This document shows positions 9,867 to 21,122 of a DNA stretch of 64,000 nt, piece by piece. Under the pieces are notes generated by a model that searched no databases, was not told where the DNA came from, and worked only from the letters and a program-made list of their open reading frames with translations. The stretch's first letter is position 1. Each line of letters opens with the position of its first letter. The stretch comes from Mangrovimicrobium sp033283265 (GTDB taxonomy: Bacteria; Pseudomonadota; Gammaproteobacteria; Pseudomonadales; Halieaceae). The stretch spans positions 930,001-994,000 of the forward strand of contig JAWMQN010000001.1 of NCBI GenBank assembly GCA_033283265.1. Reading direction: 5' to 3'. Both the position numbers and the translations under genes were made by a program.

Positions 9867-11318
9867 TCAGCTCACGTAACTGGCGATATGCGCCAGTTTC
9901 AGCTCTTCACCGCCGGTAATGCAGGGGTCCGGCGCCCAGTCCTTGTGCGCCCTGCCGAGGATTGAATCGCCGCAGTGCAGCAGCATGGCGCCGAACACCT
10001 CCATCAGCACCGCCGAGGCCACCGGCCCCAGGTGCCTGCCACCGGCCAGTTGCCCCGCCTCCACCATCAGGTAGAAGAACAGCGGCGTGTGCCTGGCCAG
10101 CTTGGCCTGCCAGGCCTTGTCGAGGCATTTCCAGCCCGGTACCAGGTCGAAGTCCAGGCCGCCATTGGGGATCGGGTAGCCCGCATTATCCAGCGCCTTC
10201 GCCAGCGCCTGGCCGCTGGGCAGGCCCAGGGCGAAACCGCGCAGCAGGTTGCGGAAGGCCAGGGAGCGGTCGTTGTCCGCCGCGAAGCGGCCGACGATCG
10301 GTGCGGGCATGCGGATAAGTTCGTCGGGGAACAGGTGATCGAAGGCCTTGGTACTGACATGCCGCAGGCAGGGGTCTACATCCAGCAGATACTGCCAGTC
10401 CACCGCAAGTTCGGGGGGCACTGCACTGAAACCCTCCGTGCCGAAGCGCTCGTCGAAGAGATCGACCACCGGGAAGTTCTCGTTGCAGGGATAGACCGAG
10501 CGCACGGTGGTATGGCCGAAGCGGTAGGCGGCGACGGAAAATTCCAGCGGCATGCATACCCGGTGATATTTATCGAACAGGTTGGGCGACTTCGGGAATA
10601 CCGATTTCGGGTTTTTCGCCTTGGCCGCCTTCTTCAGTTCCGCCAGCGCATAGCCGTAGATACCCGGATCGCAGATACGCTTCAGGTAATCGTGCAGGAC
10701 GATCCACTGGTAGTGATGGCGGGTCTCCCGCTGCGCCTCCTCGAAACCGCGGCCGATCAGGCGCTTGTTGTGGAACTTGATCCACATCAGCTGCATCTGC
10801 GAGACGAAGATATTCTCGTCGTTGCGCGGGTCGCCGATCAGCGCCGTGCCGTCGTGGTTGCGCGCCAGGTCCTTGCCGCCCGGTGCCACCAGCAGGCGGC
10901 CCGCCTGGCTCGAGTCGTAGAGATGCGGGCTGGCCTCCGGGCCGAAGCCGTACACGCAGTCCAGGTCGAGGCTGGGGGATCGCAGGTTGCGCAGTGCCCC
11001 GGGCTGGTTGGCCGGATCATCCGGCGAGCCGTGCAGCTTGCTGCTGGTATCGAGGGTGACGTCGTGGTCGACGAACTGGCCGAAGAAGGTGTAGCCGGCG
11101 GGGACCTCGCTGTCGCCGGAACTGTTGTCGGCATCGTGCATGAGCCCGCCGGGGCCGCCGAGCCGGGCCATGATTTCCTCGACCTCGCACTGCTCCTGCA
11201 AGCCGCAGTCGGCGGACCAGGATTTGAGGTCGAACAGGTGGCAGAAACTGCCCAGGCTGAGGTGACTGCAGCCTTTTGCCTTGGACATTCCATGGAAACA
11301 GGTTTTTTGCTGTGCCAT
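9867..11318 (-). CDS. Animal-type haem peroxidase family protein
   Basis: A 483-residue protein of the animal (myeloperoxidase/lactoperoxidase-like) haem peroxidase superfamily, which is patchily found in bacteria. The distal histidine motif is GQFVDHDVTLD (His85), the conserved GDPRNDEN block is at 163-170, and the proximal histidine is in YRFGHTTVR (His269). No secretion signal is visible. The N-terminus has a Cys-rich segment (positions 7, 17, 26, 38, 44) that is unusual and might bind metal or form disulfides. The start at 11318 was chosen because AAGGAGAG lies just upstream; an upstream in-frame start would add 14 residues with no ribosome site. Substrate (halide or organic) unknown. Confidence 0.88.
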   Translation of the reverse strand: MAQQKTCFHGMSKAKGCSHLSLGSFCHLFDLKSWSADCGLQEQCEVEEIMARLGGPGGLMHDADNSSGDSEVPAGYTFFGQFVDHDVTLDTSSKLHGSPDDPANQPGALRNLRSPSLDLDCVYGFGPEASPHLYDSSQAGRLLVAPGGKDLARNHDGTALIGDPRNDENIFVSQMQLMWIKFHNKRLIGRGFEEAQRETRHHYQWIVLHDYLKRICDPGIYGYALAELKKAAKAKNPKSVFPKSPNLFDKYHRVCMPLEFSVAAYRFGHTTVRSVYPCNENFPVVDLFDERFGTEGFSAVPPELAVDWQYLLDVDPCLRHVSTKAFDHLFPDELIRMPAPIVGRFAADNDRSLAFRNLLRGFALGLPSGQALAKALDNAGYPIPNGGLDFDLVPGWKCLDKAWQAKLARHTPLFFYLMVEAGQLAGGRHLGPVASAVLMEVFGAMLLHCGDSILGRAHKDWAPDPCITGGEELKLAHIASYVS

Positions 11319-11485
11319 TGCGCTCTCCTTGCTCTGTCGGGGGGCCAGGAACTGGCCCAAGCATCAATCATGATGCGGGAAGGTGACAGAAAGCAGATTG
11401 CGCGGGGAAAAGCGCCGAAGCAATTACAGGCAATGACCGGGAGCCGGCAGCGCGGAAAGATCAGGGGAAATTGCGAGGGGGAAAA

Positions 11486-11562
11486 TGGGGTGGCCGAAGG
11501 GTCTCGAACCCTCCACCTCCGGAGCCACAATCCGGTGCTCTACCCGATGAGCTACGGCCACC
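11486..11562 (-). tRNA. tRNA-His (anticodon GTG)
   Basis: A 77-nt cloverleaf on the minus strand: 5' GGTGGCCGTAGCTCA with the extra G(-1) typical of tRNA-His, anticodon loop TTGTGGC (anticodon GTG), T-arm GGTTCGAGACC, and encoded CCA after discriminator C. Confidence 0.97.
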
Positions 11563-11704
11563 ACTACGCTGAATTGAAACGATTTTACTCCCGGATCGGG
11601 GCGATGGGAGCCTGCTTCAATGCGGGCGGCATGTTATATGTGGGCCTGTCCGGCTGTCAAGCGCGAATGCGTCCAGGCCCACACGAATAGCGGGGGTAAA
11701 CCGC

Positions 11705-13267
11705 CTAGAGTTTCTGCCCGGTGAAGGGATAGCTGCCCATGAAGCCGGCTTTCACCTTGCCGCTGATACTGTCGCCCTCGACCTTGCCGGTGAACTCCAG
11801 TTTCAGCTTCATCGGCTTGGCGATCTTGTTGACCCAGCGGACGTCGCCGCTGGCGCTGTCGTAGCTGATGTCCTCGATCGGTGTGGTGGTGCCGTCACCG
11901 CTCTGCTCGCCGCCGAGTACGCCGTCGCTGGTAGAGAGGTTGAGGGTGCTCGGCATCGGCCCGGTGGGGCCCTTGATGGTGACGTTCCACTGGCCGTCGA
12001 TAGACGCGGGGGCAGGCGCGCCGGCCGGTGCCGCGGGCTTGGGCTTGCGCGCCGGCCGCTCCTTGCCGACCCAGGCGGGCAGTGTCGCCCAGCCGCGCAC
12101 CGTCGAGGTGGAAAGCAGTTCGCCCTCCTCCAGGTCCACTTCCCACTCGGGGAAACGGTTGAGCAGTTCATCCAGCACCACGCGGCCTTCCATGCGCGCC
12201 AGCACGTTGCCGATGCAGGTGTGGATGCCGTAGCCGAAGGTGGTGTGGGCGGCGCGGTCGCGGCGCACGTCGAAGACGTCGGGGTTGGGGAATACGCGCT
12301 CGTCGCGGTTCGCCGCGGCCACGATCATCAGCAGGGCGCTGCCCGCGGGCACGGTGGTGCCGTGGAACTCGACGTCCTCCTGCACGTAACGCGCGACGTG
12401 CGGTCCCGGCGGTTCGAAGCGCAGCAGTTCCTCCACCGCCTCGGGAATGAGGTCGCGATTCTCCACCAGCAGTTTGCGCTGGTCGGGGAATTCGGCGAGG
12501 GTCTTGCCGGCCCAGCCGATCAGCTTGTTGGTGGTCTCGTTACCCGCACCGGCGAGGATGTTGACGTAGGTGATGAGTTCATCCCGGGTCAGCTTGCGCT
12601 GGGTGCCGGTTTCATCGGTGAACTCGACACCCAGCAGTTCGGTGATGACGTCGTCGGCGGGGTTCTTGATCCGCCAGTCGATGTAGTCGCCAAAACTCTG
12701 GTCGAGTTGCAGCGCGTCACCGTAATCGAGGGGTTTATCACCCTCGGTTACCAGGCGCGAATCGACGCTCTCGCGCACCGCCTCGAACTCCTGCTCGGGA
12801 ATGCCGAGCAGCTTGCCGATCACCCGCATCGGAATCTGCGCGCCGATGTGCTCGATGAAATCGAATTCCTTCTCACCGGCGATCTTGTCCAGGCACTCGA
12901 CGGTGATCTGCCGCACCCAGGGTTCCAGGCCGTTCATGCGCCGCGGGGAAAAGATACGCGCGACGATGTTGCGGTGGATGCCGTGGGACGGCGGGTCGTT
13001 GTGGATGAAGGTGCCCGGCGGAATGGCGATTTTCTGCTGGATCATTTCCAGGATATCGCCGTGCCTGGAACTCAGCGCCTGGTGGTTGAGAAACGCAGCC
13101 CGCACATCGTCGTAGCGCGTCAGCGCATAGAAATTGTATTCGGGGTTGTAGTACAGCGGGGCTTCATCACGCATCCGCTTGTAGGTCGGGTAAGGGCTCT
13201 CGGCAATGGAACGTTTGTAGGGGTCGTAATAAACGCCACCGGGCGCGGCGACTGACTGGCTGGACAT
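11705..13267 (-). CDS. Cytochrome P450 with a C-terminal beta-rich extension
   Basis: A soluble bacterial class-I-type P450 of 520 residues. Residues 1-405 hold the fold: I-helix oxygen-binding motif AGAGNETT (239-246), ExxR at 280-283 (ELLR) and haem-ligand loop FGYGIHTCIG with Cys351. It presumably hydroxylates a lipid, terpene or steroid-like substrate using ferredoxin, but no redox partner is adjacent. After a Pro/Ala linker (about 408-422) comes an extra domain of about 98 residues, starting IDGQWNVTIKGPTGP and rich in Gly and alternating hydrophobics, like small lipocalin-like beta domains. Bacterial P450s normally stop near 400-420 residues, so this fusion is unusual. It stands alone between tRNA-His and tRNA-Pro. 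Confidence 0.93.
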   Translation of the reverse strand: MSSQSVAAPGGVYYDPYKRSIAESPYPTYKRMRDEAPLYYNPEYNFYALTRYDDVRAAFLNHQALSSRHGDILEMIQQKIAIPPGTFIHNDPPSHGIHRNIVARIFSPRRMNGLEPWVRQITVECLDKIAGEKEFDFIEHIGAQIPMRVIGKLLGIPEQEFEAVRESVDSRLVTEGDKPLDYGDALQLDQSFGDYIDWRIKNPADDVITELLGVEFTDETGTQRKLTRDELITYVNILAGAGNETTNKLIGWAGKTLAEFPDQRKLLVENRDLIPEAVEELLRFEPPGPHVARYVQEDVEFHGTTVPAGSALLMIVAAANRDERVFPNPDVFDVRRDRAAHTTFGYGIHTCIGNVLARMEGRVVLDELLNRFPEWEVDLEEGELLSTSTVRGWATLPAWVGKERPARKPKPAAPAGAPAPASIDGQWNVTIKGPTGPMPSTLNLSTSDGVLGGEQSGDGTTTPIEDISYDSASGDVRWVNKIAKPMKLKLEFTGKVEGDSISGKVKAGFMGSYPFTGQKL

Positions 13268-13659
13268 GCGTGAACTACCTCAGGATTATTCTTTTGACGT
13301 CATGATGCTGCAACCATTATGAGAGGGTGTCAAGCAAGCGAGACGCATAAACCGGGCAATGGTCAAATCTGTCGACCAAGTCTCGGTTGATGTGTAAACA
13401 ATGCTGACAAAATACTGTAAAAACAGGGGTATAGGGTGAAAACGCGTGTGCGGCGGGGGGCCCCGATCCAGCGATCGATGAGCAGGATTCGGCCCGGCCA
13501 GCCTCTGCGCTCCCGCTCGCGACCGACTGGTCCGGAGCATGCTCACCACGCGATGCGACAGTCTCGCGCTGCGGTCAGCGTGTTCGGCAATTGGGTGGGA
13601 GATGGCAGCCGGCGTTTTGGCTGAGGCTGTAGCGGCGAGAGAGACCGCGAGAAATGAAG
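13268..13659. other. Intergenic region upstream of the P450 gene
   Basis: About 390 bp between the P450 start and tRNA-Pro. It should contain the P450 promoter, and the part nearest the gene (13,280-13,430) is less GC-rich than the rest. No coding sequence or repeat could be supported here. Confidence 0.5.
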
Positions 13660-13736
13660 TGGTCGGGGTAGAGAGATTCGAACTCCCGACATCCTGCTCC
13701 CAAAGCAGGCGCGCTACCAGACTGCGCTATACCCCG
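13660..13736 (-). tRNA. tRNA-Pro (anticodon TGG)
   Basis: A 77-nt cloverleaf on the minus strand starting CGGGGTATAGCGCAG, anticodon loop TTTGGGA (anticodon TGG), T-arm GAGTTCGAATC, encoded CCA. Acceptor arms CGGGGTA and TACCCCG pair fully. Confidence 0.96.
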
Positions 13737-13881
13737 ACGAAGGCCGCGCATAATACCCATCGCACCGATGGGCGTCAATGCCGATCCCGTGGCCGACAGC
13801 CCCCGCAAACCCTCCACTTTCACCGGCGGGCGTGGGACAATACGCGCCCTTCACGGCGGGCAAGCACGAGGACTCCACCCG

Positions 13882-14727
13882 ATGACAGCACTGGTACTGG
13901 ACGGCAAGGCACTGGCGGCACAAACCGAGGCGGAACTGCTCGCCCGGGTGGAGCAGCTGAAGGAAAAATCCGGCGGCAAGACGCCGATTCTCGCCACCAT
14001 CCTGGTCGGCGACGACCCCGCCTCCGCGACCTACGTCAAGATGAAGGGCAACGCCTGCCGCCGCGTCGGCATGGACTCCCTCGCGGTGGAGATGCCCTCC
14101 TCCACCAGCACCGAGGAACTGCTGGCGAAGATCGGCGAGCTCAACAGCAACCCCGACGTGCACGGCATCCTGCTGCAACACCCGGTACCGGCGCAGATCG
14201 ACGAGCGTGCCTGCTTCGACGCCATCGCCCTGGAAAAGGATGTCGACGGCGTCACCTGCCTCGGCTTTGGCCGCATGGCCATGGGCGAGGACGCCTACGG
14301 CTGCGCCACCCCCCAGGGCATCATGCGCATCCTCGAGCACTACGGTATAGAGATTGAAGGCAAGCACGCCGTCGTCGTCGGCCGCAGCCCCATCCTCGGC
14401 AAGCCGATGGCGATGATGCTGCTGCAGAAGAACGCCACCGTCACCATCTGCCACTCCCGCACCAAAGACCTGCCCGCCCTGGTGGCCCAGGCGGACATCC
14501 TGGTCGGTGCCGTCGGCAAGCCCGAGTTCATCCGCGCCGAGTGGGTGAAGCAGGGGGCCGTGGTCGTGGACGCCGGCTACCACCCCGGCGGCGTGGGCGA
14601 TATCGAGCTCTCCGCGCTGACCGAAAAGGCCTCCGCCTACACCCCGGTACCCGGCGGTGTCGGCCCGATGACCATCAATACACTGATCATGCAGAGCGTG
14701 CTGTCCGGGGAAAAGAGCCTGGGTTAA
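13882..14727 (+). CDS. folD: Bifunctional methylenetetrahydrofolate dehydrogenase/cyclohydrolase
   Basis: A 281-residue FolD that interconverts 5,10-methylene-THF and 10-formyl-THF in one-carbon metabolism, using NADP. Family signatures are YVKMKGNACRRVGM (with the catalytic Lys region), GILLQHPVPAQ, KDVDGV, the Rossmann motif VVVGRSPILGKPMA and the C-terminal PVPGGVGPMT. The ATG at 13882 gives the normal family length; upstream codons in frame are not FolD-like. The MFS transporter gene starts 9 bp after the stop, so the two may be co-transcribed. Confidence 0.97.
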   Translation: MTALVLDGKALAAQTEAELLARVEQLKEKSGGKTPILATILVGDDPASATYVKMKGNACRRVGMDSLAVEMPSSTSTEELLAKIGELNSNPDVHGILLQHPVPAQIDERACFDAIALEKDVDGVTCLGFGRMAMGEDAYGCATPQGIMRILEHYGIEIEGKHAVVVGRSPILGKPMAMMLLQKNATVTICHSRTKDLPALVAQADILVGAVGKPEFIRAEWVKQGAVVVDAGYHPGGVGDIELSALTEKASAYTPVPGGVGPMTINTLIMQSVLSGEKSLG

Positions 14728-14736
14728 ACCCCCATC

Positions 14737-16080
14737 GTGTCGGAGCAACACACGGGCTTACCTTTCCCGCGCCGGGCGCTGGCGGTCTTCGCGGTTTCCG
14801 CCGGCAACCTGATGTTGATGATCGACGTGTCGATCGCCAACATCGTGCTGCCCTCCCTCGCCACCGAGCTGCAGGTCGAGAACTCGGACGCGGTACTTAT
14901 CGTCACCGCGTACCAGCTGATCCTCGCCATGACCCTGATGCCCTTCGCCGCCTTCGGCGAGCGCATCGGCCTGCGCCGGCTGTACAGCGGCGGCCTGATC
15001 CTGCACAGCCTGGCCGCCTATTTCTGTTTCAATGCCGACACCTTCGGCGAACTGCTCTTCGCCCGCTCGATACAGGCCTTCGGTACCGCCGCCTCACTCA
15101 GCGTGGCCTTCGGCCTGCTGCGCTCCATCTACCCGATCGAACACCTCGGCAAGGGCATGGCGATCAACACCATCGCCAACGCCGGCGGTACGGCACTGGC
15201 CCCGGTGGTCGGCGGGCTGGTGCTGGCGCAGCTCGGCTGGCACTGGGTGTTTGCCGCGGCGCTGCCCTTCTCGCTGCTGTCCCTGCTGTTCAGCGGCGCC
15301 CTGCCCGACCCGGAGCCACAGAAGCATCCCTTCGACTCGCTTGGTGCGACGCTCTGCGCCGCCACCTTCGGCCTGGTGGTCATCGGCCTGCAGCTCACCA
15401 CCCATGACGCCGGGCTGATTGCCCCGCTGGTGACGCTGGCGGCGGGCGCCGTGGTCGCGTGGACATTCGTCAGCTACGAGCGGCGGGTGCCGCGGCCGGT
15501 GTTGCCGGTACAGTTGCTGGCAGTGCCGAAGCTGGCGGTGGCGCTGCTGGCCAACTTCAGCGCGGTAATGGGCTCGATGATCATCCTCGTGTTCGTGCCC
15601 TTCATGCTGCAGCAAAGGCTCGGTTTCTCCCCCGCTGCGGTGGGCGCGATGATGGCCTCCTACGCCATGGCCAGCGTGATGGTGGCGCCGCTGTCGGGCT
15701 ACCTGTCGGATTACCTGCCGGTGACCCGGCTCTGTGTCATCGGCATGGCGGTGAGTACGGCCGGACTGGTACTGCTGGCTTTGCTGCCCGAGGACGCCGG
15801 GCGTGGCGACATCGCCTGGCGGATGTGGTTGTGCGGCGCCGGCTTCGGCATGTTCTTCTCGCCCAATGCGCGGCTGATCATCGGCTCGGCGCCGAAACAG
15901 CTGGCCGCGACCACTGGCAGCATGGTGACCACGGTACGCATGCTCGGCCAGGCGGTCGGCGCCACCCTGACGGCGGGCCTGCTGGCCTTCGGCCTCGGCG
16001 ATTCCGCCGTACCGCTGCTGTGCTCGGCGGCGCTGGTGGCGTTCGCCGGTGCATGCAAGCTGGTCAGGTTCCGCGGCTAG
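14737..16080 (+). CDS. MFS drug-efflux-type transporter
   Basis: A 447-residue, highly hydrophobic protein with 12 or more membrane segments. The N-terminus (MLMIDVSIANIVLPSLATEL) and the later VVGGLVLAQLGWHWVFA match the DHA2/EmrB-like proton-antiporter group of the major facilitator superfamily. Substrate cannot be inferred. It begins with GTG 9 bp after folD, and its last four bases overlap the end of the convergent Na/Pi cotransporter gene. Confidence 0.9.
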   Translation: MSEQHTGLPFPRRALAVFAVSAGNLMLMIDVSIANIVLPSLATELQVENSDAVLIVTAYQLILAMTLMPFAAFGERIGLRRLYSGGLILHSLAAYFCFNADTFGELLFARSIQAFGTAASLSVAFGLLRSIYPIEHLGKGMAINTIANAGGTALAPVVGGLVLAQLGWHWVFAAALPFSLLSLLFSGALPDPEPQKHPFDSLGATLCAATFGLVVIGLQLTTHDAGLIAPLVTLAAGAVVAWTFVSYERRVPRPVLPVQLLAVPKLAVALLANFSAVMGSMIILVFVPFMLQQRLGFSPAAVGAMMASYAMASVMVAPLSGYLSDYLPVTRLCVIGMAVSTAGLVLLALLPEDAGRGDIAWRMWLCGAGFGMFFSPNARLIIGSAPKQLAATTGSMVTTVRMLGQAVGATLTAGLLAFGLGDSAVPLLCSAALVAFAGACKLVRFRG

Positions 16081-17801
16081 GCGGGTTTTTCCCCGGTATC
16101 CGTGCCCGTCGCTGTGACCTGCTCAGCAGCGGCGGGCTCAGTCGCGTCGCCCTCCACCGGGGACAGCCCCTCGTCCCCCGCGGCAGCGGCCTCCTCTATC
16201 GCGCCCATATCCAGGTCTTCGCGGATTTTCACCAGCCGCGTGCCGGCCTTGTTGAACTGGTGGCAGGCGCGCTTCACCTCGTTCATGTACTGCAGGTAGG
16301 CTTCCAGCGCGCGCACGTCGAGTGCGCCGAAGCCGGCCTTGCGCAGGAGATCCAGCTTCAGCCGGCGATAGCTCTGTTCGACAGCCGGGTAGGAGGGAAC
16401 CTCCCCGGTCCCGCTGCCAAGACGCTGCCGCCACTGCTCGAGAAACTGCTCGACGTCCTCGCGAAAGCGCTCCATGTCCGGAAATGGCTGGTGCCACAGA
16501 CCGGCCTCGATTTCGAGCTCCTCGATCTCCTCGTTGAGGTTGGCGACCAGCAGGCACTCCTGCAGCGACTCCTGCAGGCCGGTTACCGACTCCGCCAGCA
16601 GCGGCGCGAGCGACTCGCGGTTCAGACGGGTGGCAAATTCAGTGATCGCGCCGGCCAGTTCGCGCATGTCATCGCGGCCCTCGCGCCAGGGGTGGGCGCC
16701 GCCCGGCTGCAGCGATTGCTGCAGGGTGGCGATACCCATCTGCGCCACCCGCTGCACCTCGAGGGTCATACTGCCCACCGCGGTGTAGGGCACGCCCAGG
16801 GTGGACCGGTCGAGGTACTGCGGCACCGCCGGCTGGCGCTCCTGTACCTTGAACCAGTGCTGCAGCAGGCTCACCAGCCGGGCCGACAGCGGCCACATCA
16901 GCAATACGCCGAGCACGTTGAACAGGGTATGGAAAACCGCCAGGGTCATCGCCGGCGCCGCGCCGAGCTCGAGGGCCTCCTGGATCCAGCCGACCAGCCA
17001 GAGCATCGGTCGGAGCAGGAGCATCGCGACCAGGGCCGTCAGCACGTTGAAGGCGAGGTGGGCGATGGCGACGCGCTTGGCATTGGGTGTGGCGCCGAAG
17101 ATGGTCAGCAGGGCCGTGGACGTGGTCCCCAGATTGGCGCCGATGACTACCGCCGCCGCCGCGTCGAGTTCCACCAGCCCGCTCTGTGCCGCACTCAGCG
17201 CCACCACCATGGCTGCACTGGAGGATTGCATCAGCCCGGTGAGCACGAAGCCGATAGCCACGTAGACGAAGATTGCCTGCAGGGAGAGCCGCTCGAAACT
17301 GGGCAGGCTGTAGTCGGCACCGATACCGTCGAACACCGACTTGAGTACGCCGATACCGAGAAACAGCAGGCCGAAACCGACCAGGGCCAGCCCGTAGGAA
17401 CTGCGCCGGCTGCGGGCACCGGTGAGCTTGAGCAGCGCGCCGACACCGACCAGGGGCAGGGCAAAGACCTGGATATCCAGCTTGAAACCCACCAGGGCAA
17501 CGATCCAGGCGGTCATGGTGGTGCCGACGTTGCTGCCGAAGATCACCCAGATGGCGCGCTCCAGGCCGAGCATGCCGGCGTTGGCGAAGCCGATGGTGGC
17601 GACGGTTACCGCGCTGGAGGACTGCACCACGGCGGTAATCAGGAAGCCGGCCAGCAGGCCGCGCAGGCGGGTGCTGGTCCAGCTGGCGAGCAGGTCGCGC
17701 AGGGCGGAACCGGCGGCCAGCTTGAGGCCGTCGGTCATCAGCGACATGCCGATCAGTAGCAGGCCGAGCCCGCCGACGAGTTCAGATGCCACAGACCACA
17801 T
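16077..17801 (-). CDS. Na/Pi cotransporter family protein with PhoU-like C-terminus
   Basis: A 574-residue member of the NptA/YjbB (SLC34-like) family. The two inverted QSSSA repeats that define the family are present: VVQSSSAVTVATIGF near residue 60 and LMQSSSAAMVVALS in the second half, with GSNVGTT and GANLGTT after each. The last 200 residues are helical and acidic, like the PhoU-type domain fused to these transporters. The role is sodium-coupled phosphate movement, export in the E. coli homologue YjbB. It is monocistronic and converges with the MFS gene with a 4-bp overlap. Confidence 0.9.
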   Translation of the reverse strand: MWSVASELVGGLGLLLIGMSLMTDGLKLAAGSALRDLLASWTSTRLRGLLAGFLITAVVQSSSAVTVATIGFANAGMLGLERAIWVIFGSNVGTTMTAWIVALVGFKLDIQVFALPLVGVGALLKLTGARSRRSSYGLALVGFGLLFLGIGVLKSVFDGIGADYSLPSFERLSLQAIFVYVAIGFVLTGLMQSSSAAMVVALSAAQSGLVELDAAAAVVIGANLGTTSTALLTIFGATPNAKRVAIAHLAFNVLTALVAMLLLRPMLWLVGWIQEALELGAAPAMTLAVFHTLFNVLGVLLMWPLSARLVSLLQHWFKVQERQPAVPQYLDRSTLGVPYTAVGSMTLEVQRVAQMGIATLQQSLQPGGAHPWREGRDDMRELAGAITEFATRLNRESLAPLLAESVTGLQESLQECLLVANLNEEIEELEIEAGLWHQPFPDMERFREDVEQFLEQWRQRLGSGTGEVPSYPAVEQSYRRLKLDLLRKAGFGALDVRALEAYLQYMNEVKRACHQFNKAGTRLVKIREDLDMGAIEEAAAAGDEGLSPVEGDATEPAAAEQVTATGTDTGEKPA

Positions 17802-17884
17802 TTATCGGCTTCCTCCTTGCCGCATGAACAAGCCTGGTTGAAGTGAGTCGGGGGGCCCCGTGTTCGCGGACGGAGATCAGGGTC

Positions 17885-19264
17885 TCAGCTGCGCCGCCAC
17901 TTGGTCCCTTCCCGGGAATCCTCGAGGACGATATCGCGGGCCAGCAACTCGTCGCGGATTTCGTCGGCGCGGGCGAAGTTCTTCGCTTTCTTCGCCTCGG
18001 CGCGCTGGTTGATCAGCGCCTCGACTTCCTCGGCGGAAATCGCGTCATCGGACGCGGCGCCCTGCAGCCAGTCCTCGGCGTGGTGCTCGAGAATCCCCAG
18101 CATGCTGCCCGCCGCCAGCAGGCGCGCCTTGTGGCGGGGCTTGTCTTCCGGCGCGGCCTTGTTCAGCTCGCGGGCGATGGCGTGAATCTCGGCAATCGCG
18201 ACCGGGGTGTTGAGGTCGTCATTGAGCGCCGCGTAGAAAGGTTCGTCGACCAGCGAGACGTCCACATCCAGGGCGATGTCATCGACTTCACGCAGGGTGT
18301 TGTAGAGGCTGTTCAGCGTGGTCTCGGCCTGGTCGAGCAGGTCCGCGGAGAAATTCAGCGGCGAGCGGTAGTGTGCGGAGAGCAGCGCGAAACGCAGCAC
18401 CTCGCCGCGGTAGAGCTTGAGCAGGTCGCGCACCGTGCGCACGTTGCCGAGGGACTTCGACATCTTCTCGCCGTCGATATCGATGTAGGCGTTGTGCATC
18501 CAGTAGCGCACGTAGTCGCCGCCGTGGGCGCAGCGGCTCTGGGCGATCTCGTTCTCGTGGTGGGGGAAGATCAGGTCGCGGCCGCCGCCGTGGATGTCGA
18601 TGGTCTCGCCGAGGTGCTCGCGGATCATCGCCGAGCACTCCAGGTGCCAGCCGGGGCGGCCGTAGCCCCAGGGGCTGTCCCAGCCGGGCTCGCCCTCTTT
18701 CGCCGGTTTCCACAGGACGAAATCGCCGGGGTGGCGCTTGTAGTCGGCCACTTCGACCCGCGCGCCGGCGAGCATGTCGTCCAGCGAACGGCGCGAGAGC
18801 TTGCCGTAATCTGCCATGGACTCCACCGCGAAAAGCACGTGGCCCTGGGACTCGTAGGCGTGGCCCCTGGCCACCAGTTTCTCGGTCAGCGCGATCATCG
18901 CGCCGATGTTGTGGGTCGCGTGGGGCTCGATGGTCGGCGGCAGCGCGTTGAGCTGGGCCATGTCCTCGCGGTACTTGGCGGTGAACTCGTCGGTGACGGA
19001 CTCGATGGAGCGATTGCCCTCGCGCGCCGCGGCGATGATCTTGTCGTCGACGTCGGTGATGTTGCGCGCGTAGGTGACCTTGTCGTAGTGGGTTTCCAGC
19101 AGGCGGAACAGGGTGTCGAAGACCACCACCGGGCGGGCGTTGCCGATATGGGCGAGGTTGTAGACCGTCGGCCCGCAGACGTACATGGTCACTTCGCCGG
19201 GCACCAGTGGCTCGAAGGGGACTTTCTCACCGCGCATGGTGTCGTGGATTTTCAGGCCGCTCAT
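17885..19264 (-). CDS. cysS: Cysteinyl-tRNA synthetase
   Basis: A class I aminoacyl-tRNA synthetase of 459 residues, the family's normal length. It has the HIGH-type motif in YNLAHIGNARPVVVF, the KMSKS loop (GEKMSKSLGN) and zinc-binding positions including CGPTVYN, WHLECSAM and HHENE. Two ATGs compete; the one at 19264 is preferred because GGAGG lies 7 nt upstream, whereas it is only 1 nt from the ATG at 19270. It follows glnS by 17 bp on the same strand, so the two synthetase genes are probably one transcript. Confidence 0.97.
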   Translation of the reverse strand: MSGLKIHDTMRGEKVPFEPLVPGEVTMYVCGPTVYNLAHIGNARPVVVFDTLFRLLETHYDKVTYARNITDVDDKIIAAAREGNRSIESVTDEFTAKYREDMAQLNALPPTIEPHATHNIGAMIALTEKLVARGHAYESQGHVLFAVESMADYGKLSRRSLDDMLAGARVEVADYKRHPGDFVLWKPAKEGEPGWDSPWGYGRPGWHLECSAMIREHLGETIDIHGGGRDLIFPHHENEIAQSRCAHGGDYVRYWMHNAYIDIDGEKMSKSLGNVRTVRDLLKLYRGEVLRFALLSAHYRSPLNFSADLLDQAETTLNSLYNTLREVDDIALDVDVSLVDEPFYAALNDDLNTPVAIAEIHAIARELNKAAPEDKPRHKARLLAAGSMLGILEHHAEDWLQGAASDDAISAEEVEALINQRAEAKKAKNFARADEIRDELLARDIVLEDSREGTKWRRS

Positions 19265-19281
19265 GCTCATGCCTCCTTTAC

Positions 19282-20946
<1,665 letters not shown>

Positions 20947-21122
20947 GAAAAATGAAAAACTCTGGACCAAAAAAGGCGGGTAGTATAGCCGCTCAATGCT
21001 TCAGCTTTAAGCGAATTGCTGCCGACTATCACCAAAGTTCCCGGACGTTTCGCGGTTTTCCTGCCATGCAAAAATCCGTATCATGTGCGGCCCACACGCG
21101 ATAACTCCACAGGGATCCTCTT

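Noticed and set aside
13286..13549. An open frame on the minus strand upstream of the P450 gene
   Set aside because: No ribosome site, no domain, and composition does not look coding.
15459..17759. A 766-codon plus-strand frame
   Set aside because: It lies opposite the Na/Pi cotransporter gene and overlaps the MFS gene; no domain, no start signal.
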